64,000 nt of DNA from BOKV01 sp041739465 (lineage in GTDB: Bacteria > Pseudomonadota > Alphaproteobacteria > Rhizobiales > Rhizobiaceae): assembly GCA_041739465.1 (NCBI GenBank), contig JBGSNX010000041.1, positions 3,018 to 67,017 on the forward strand, read 5' to 3'. A model generated the notes under the pieces. It saw only the letters and a program-made list of their open reading frames with translations, was not told the origin of the DNA and ran no database searches. Position numbers and translations under genes: made by a program. The first letter of the stretch is position 1, and the number at the start of each line of letters is the position of its first letter. Below are positions 61,510-64,000 of this stretch, piece by piece.

Positions 61510-63044
61510 AGCCCGGCTCGCTGGCCTGGTTTGCAAGGCATGAGTTCAATCTGGGAATGCGCGATTTCCTTGGCATGATGACTGCGGGAAACCGCACGCG
61601 CGAGCGAAGCGTGATGTTGTTCATGCTTGGCGCGGCTGTCGTTCTGCATGCAATTGCATGGGCGATCCTTTCTCCCGCTTTGTCCCAAGGCGAGGAAAAC
61701 CTGCATGCGCGGTTCATTCTGGTGACCGGAATGCTGATCCTGCCATTTTCCCTGATGGCTTCACAGGCCATGGAATCGGTCACACGCGTCTTTTATTCAC
61801 GTTCCGATCTTGATCTCATTCTCGCCTCGCCTGCATCAGCGCGGCGGGTTTTCGCGGTTCGCATTGGTGCCATAGCCTTGTCGACCACAATGATGTCGCT
61901 GCTCATTGCTGCACCGGCGGTGAACATCCTGGCGCTGATCGACCATCCTGGCTGGCTGGCCACCTATCCGGTGATGATGGTGCTCGGCATCATGGCTACG
62001 GTTCTGGCGCTGTGCATGACTGTATTCATGTTCAAGACCATCGGCGCCCGGCGTACGCGGTTGATTGCCCAAATTGTTGCAGCAAGCGTTGGCGCAATCT
62101 TCGTTATCGGGATTCAGCTTGCTGCAATTGCCTCCATGGGAACGCTGTCGCGGCTTGAGTTCATGCAGTCGGACCTGGTGCGCAACCTTGCTCCATCCGT
62201 TGACAGCCTTGCATGGCTGCCGGCGCGTGCGGCAATGGGCGAGGCCGGGGCTTTGCTTTTCATGGTTTTCATGGCCATCGCGGCATTTGCCATCGTGGTC
62301 ATCAGCCTCTCGGCCAGCTTTGGCGAGACCATTCTTGCGGCGGCGGGTGCTTCGCAAGCCAGCCGCAGCCATGCCCATGGCCGCAAGTTCCGTACCCACT
62401 CAGTGGCATCGGCCTTGCGCTTCAAGGAATGGAAATTGCTGGCACGCGATCAATGGCTGATTTCACAAACATTGATGCAGGTGTTTTACCTCATCCCGCC
62501 CGGTTTCATGCTCTGGCAGGGATTTGGCAGTGGCAGCAGCGCCACCGTAGTGGTCATACCAGTTCTGGTGATGGCGTCGGGCCAATTGGCTGGCGGCCTG
62601 TCATGGTTGGCGATCTCGGGTGAAGACGCACCGCAACTTGTCGCAACAGCGCCAGTGGGCATGCGTGCGGTTGTCCGGGCGAAGGTGGAGGCGGTTCTGG
62701 CCGTCATCGCGATGGTGACTTCGCCGCTCATCCTCATTCTTGCGTTGGTCAACCCGTGGCATGCGCTGATCGGTCTTGCAGGTGTCAGCGCGGCGGCAAT
62801 TTCGGCTGTTGCCATTCAACTGTGGTTCCGCAGCCAGGCCAGGCGCAGCAATTTCCGCCGTCGGCAAACTTCGTCCAAGCTTGCAACCTTCGCCGAAGCT
62901 TTCTCTTCAATCTTCTGGGCCGGATTTGCAGGTCTTTGGGCTGCCGGTTCGGTCTGGTCGCTCGCGCTTGCTGCAGGTGCGCTGGTTGTTCTGGCGCTGG
63001 CCAGAAATTTCCGTCCACAGTCTGCACGCGAATTCGCCTTCTGA
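61506..63044 (+). CDS. ABC transporter permease, large
   Basis: The 512-residue protein has about 10-12 transmembrane helices and no recognisable soluble domain. Segments such as GTGMLILPFSLMASQ-like IL(V/T)GMLILPF, SLLIAAPAVNILALIDHP and GQLAGGLSWLAISGEDAPQL fit the large permeases paired with NatA-like ATPases. It starts in the ATPase stop (ATGA). The substrate is unknown; the adjacent DUF937 gene and xseA do not suggest one. Confidence 0.82.
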   Translation: MKPGSLAWFARHEFNLGMRDFLGMMTAGNRTRERSVMLFMLGAAVVLHAIAWAILSPALSQGEENLHARFILVTGMLILPFSLMASQAMESVTRVFYSRSDLDLILASPASARRVFAVRIGAIALSTTMMSLLIAAPAVNILALIDHPGWLATYPVMMVLGIMATVLALCMTVFMFKTIGARRTRLIAQIVAASVGAIFVIGIQLAAIASMGTLSRLEFMQSDLVRNLAPSVDSLAWLPARAAMGEAGALLFMVFMAIAAFAIVVISLSASFGETILAAAGASQASRSHAHGRKFRTHSVASALRFKEWKLLARDQWLISQTLMQVFYLIPPGFMLWQGFGSGSSATVVVIPVLVMASGQLAGGLSWLAISGEDAPQLVATAPVGMRAVVRAKVEAVLAVIAMVTSPLILILALVNPWHALIGLAGVSAAAISAVAIQLWFRSQARRSNFRRRQTSSKLATFAEAFSSIFWAGFAGLWAAGSVWSLALAAGALVVLALARNFRPQSAREFAF

Positions 63045-63095
63045 AACCAGCCTGTCTTCTGCTAACATTGTGCGGACAAATCATCCGGACAAAGC

Positions 63096-64000
63096 ATGGA
63101 AACCCAGGAAGAAGCTGAAGCTGCGCCGGTCAAGGGCAATCTTGGCGAACTGAGCGTCACCGAATTATCGATGGCGCTCAAGCGAACCGTTGAAGACCGG
63201 TTTGCTCTGGTGCGGGTTCGCGGCGAAATCAGCGGCTATCGCGGCGCGCATTCGTCAGGACATTGCTATTTTTCACTGAAAGATGACCGGTCGCGGCTGG
63301 AAGCGGTAATCTGGCGCGGCAGCTTCACGCGACTGCAGGCCAAGATGCAGGAAGGGCTTGAAGTTGTGGCCACCGGAAAGCTGACCACTTTCCCCGGAAC
63401 TTCAAAATACCAGATCGTCATCGAGAATGTGGAACCCGCAGGCGTCGGTGCGTTGATGGCGCTGCTGGAGGAACGCAAGCGCAAACTCGCGGCAGAAGGC
63501 CTGTTTGCCGAGGAGCGCAAGCAGCTTCTGCCTTATATGCCGATGGTCATTGGTGTGGTCACGTCACCAACCGGCGCGGTGATCCGCGATGTGCTGCACC
63601 GGATTTCCGACCGGTTTCCGCTGCATGTCATTGTCTGGCCAGTTCGCGTACAGGGAGAAACCAGCGGAACGGAAGTTGCAGCCGCGATCAACGGCTTCAA
63701 CGCCATTGCGCCAGGTGGTCCGGTCACCAGGCCGGACATCATCATCGTTGCACGCGGCGGTGGATCGGTCGAAGACCTGTGGGGCTTTAACGACGAGGCC
63801 GTCGTGCGAGCAGCGGCAGCTTCCGGCATTCCGCTGATTTCGGCAGTCGGGCATGAGACCGACTGGACGCTGATCGACCTTGCCTCGGACAGGCGCGCGC
63901 CTACGCCGACCGCTGCGGCGGAAATCGCTGTTCCGGTGAAGGCCGATCTGGAAGCCTATCTGGCGGCACTGGCGGCAAGGTTGCGCGCCGGCAGCAGTCG
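63096..64000 (+). CDS. xseA: Exodeoxyribonuclease VII large subunit, partial (3' end off window)
   Basis: The gene runs off the right end after about 301 codons. The translation starts METQEEAEAAPVKGNLGELS with an N-terminal OB-fold (VRVRGEISGYRGAHSSGHCY, VIWRGSFTRL, VVATGKLTTFPGTSKYQIV) and then the catalytic domain: MVIGVVTSPTGAVIRDVL, DIIIVARGGGSVEDLWGFND and VGHETDWTLIDLASD. Exo VII, with XseB, degrades single-stranded DNA. The ATG at 63096 is 51 bases after the permease stop. The partner xseB is not in view. Confidence 0.95.
   Translation, partial: METQEEAEAAPVKGNLGELSVTELSMALKRTVEDRFALVRVRGEISGYRGAHSSGHCYFSLKDDRSRLEAVIWRGSFTRLQAKMQEGLEVVATGKLTTFPGTSKYQIVIENVEPAGVGALMALLEERKRKLAAEGLFAEERKQLLPYMPMVIGVVTSPTGAVIRDVLHRISDRFPLHVIVWPVRVQGETSGTEVAAAINGFNAIAPGGPVTRPDIIIVARGGGSVEDLWGFNDEAVVRAAAASGIPLISAVGHETDWTLIDLASDRRAPTPTAAAEIAVPVKADLEAYLAALAARLRAGSS

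Noticed and set aside
1..64000. tRNA genes, CRISPR array, prophage, insertion sequences or toxin-antitoxin pairs
   Set aside because: I looked for cloverleaf ends, regular direct repeats, transposase or integrase motifs and small paired ORFs in the gaps and found none.

Overview
The window is a gene-dense stretch (about 60% G+C by eye, with short intergenic gaps) of an alphaproteobacterial chromosome, almost certainly order Hyphomicrobiales (Rhizobiales). Pointers are the block pmbA, inositol-phosphatase-like gene, DUF4170, DUF374 acyltransferase, waaA, lpxK facing mutL and DUF2093; short-form hisG with hisZ; a TIGR01459 HAD gene beside ribF; the plant-type glutamate-cysteine ligase; an FeS-type photolyase like Agrobacterium PhrB; and a RIME-like palindromic intergenic element. 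No tRNA, rRNA, CRISPR array, prophage or insertion sequence was seen. No gap between genes exceeds 300 bases.

Layout. 1-5164: a partial mtnN, a small secreted protein, and a leftward set guaB, MAPEG, rsmB-like methyltransferase, Popeye-like cyclic-nucleotide-binding membrane protein, tspO. 5300-9358: a GT-C-like membrane protein facing a GT2 glycosyltransferase, a methyltransferase and an EmrE/ArnE-like small membrane protein, which looks like a lipid-linked sugar module. 9366-12437: succinate-semialdehyde dehydrogenase and an FeS photolyase. 12559-20288: mutL and DUF2093 converge on the lipid A/Kdo block. 20560-28935: VOC protein, MATE exporter, patatin, a paired M16 peptidase operon, rsmD, rluB-like gene, tadA and a lipoprotein. 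29093-35655: leftward operon HAD, ribF, two short-chain dehydrogenases, ileS. 35867-39729: degenerate EAL protein, groESL with a CIRCE-like operator, DoxX. 39801-45299: hisS-hisZ-hisG, a TauE/SafE permease, DUF1801 and a 3-methyladenine glycosylase. 45399-48014: DUF2927 protein and two L,D-transpeptidases. 48092-55599: glcDEF (glycolate/D-lactate oxidation) divergent from lutABC (L-lactate oxidation). 55601-64000: a conserved unknown, rsmE, gshA, two PilZ proteins, a DUF937 repeat protein, an ABC exporter pair and the start of xseA.

Most of the window is housekeeping. The points that stand out are: a 4-base tandem duplication that splits glcD; two AT-richer islands with foreign-looking codon use inside ileS and hisS, each in an inserted domain; a DUF937 protein carrying five copies of an NPLGxIxEEMxxGG-type repeat; a Popeye-like cAMP-sensor candidate overlapping tspO; and a palindromic element between hisS and hisZ that supplies the purine-rich leader of hisZ. 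No wholly new multi-gene system could be demonstrated; the sugar-lipid module and the DUF937 repeat protein are the best candidates for undescribed biology.
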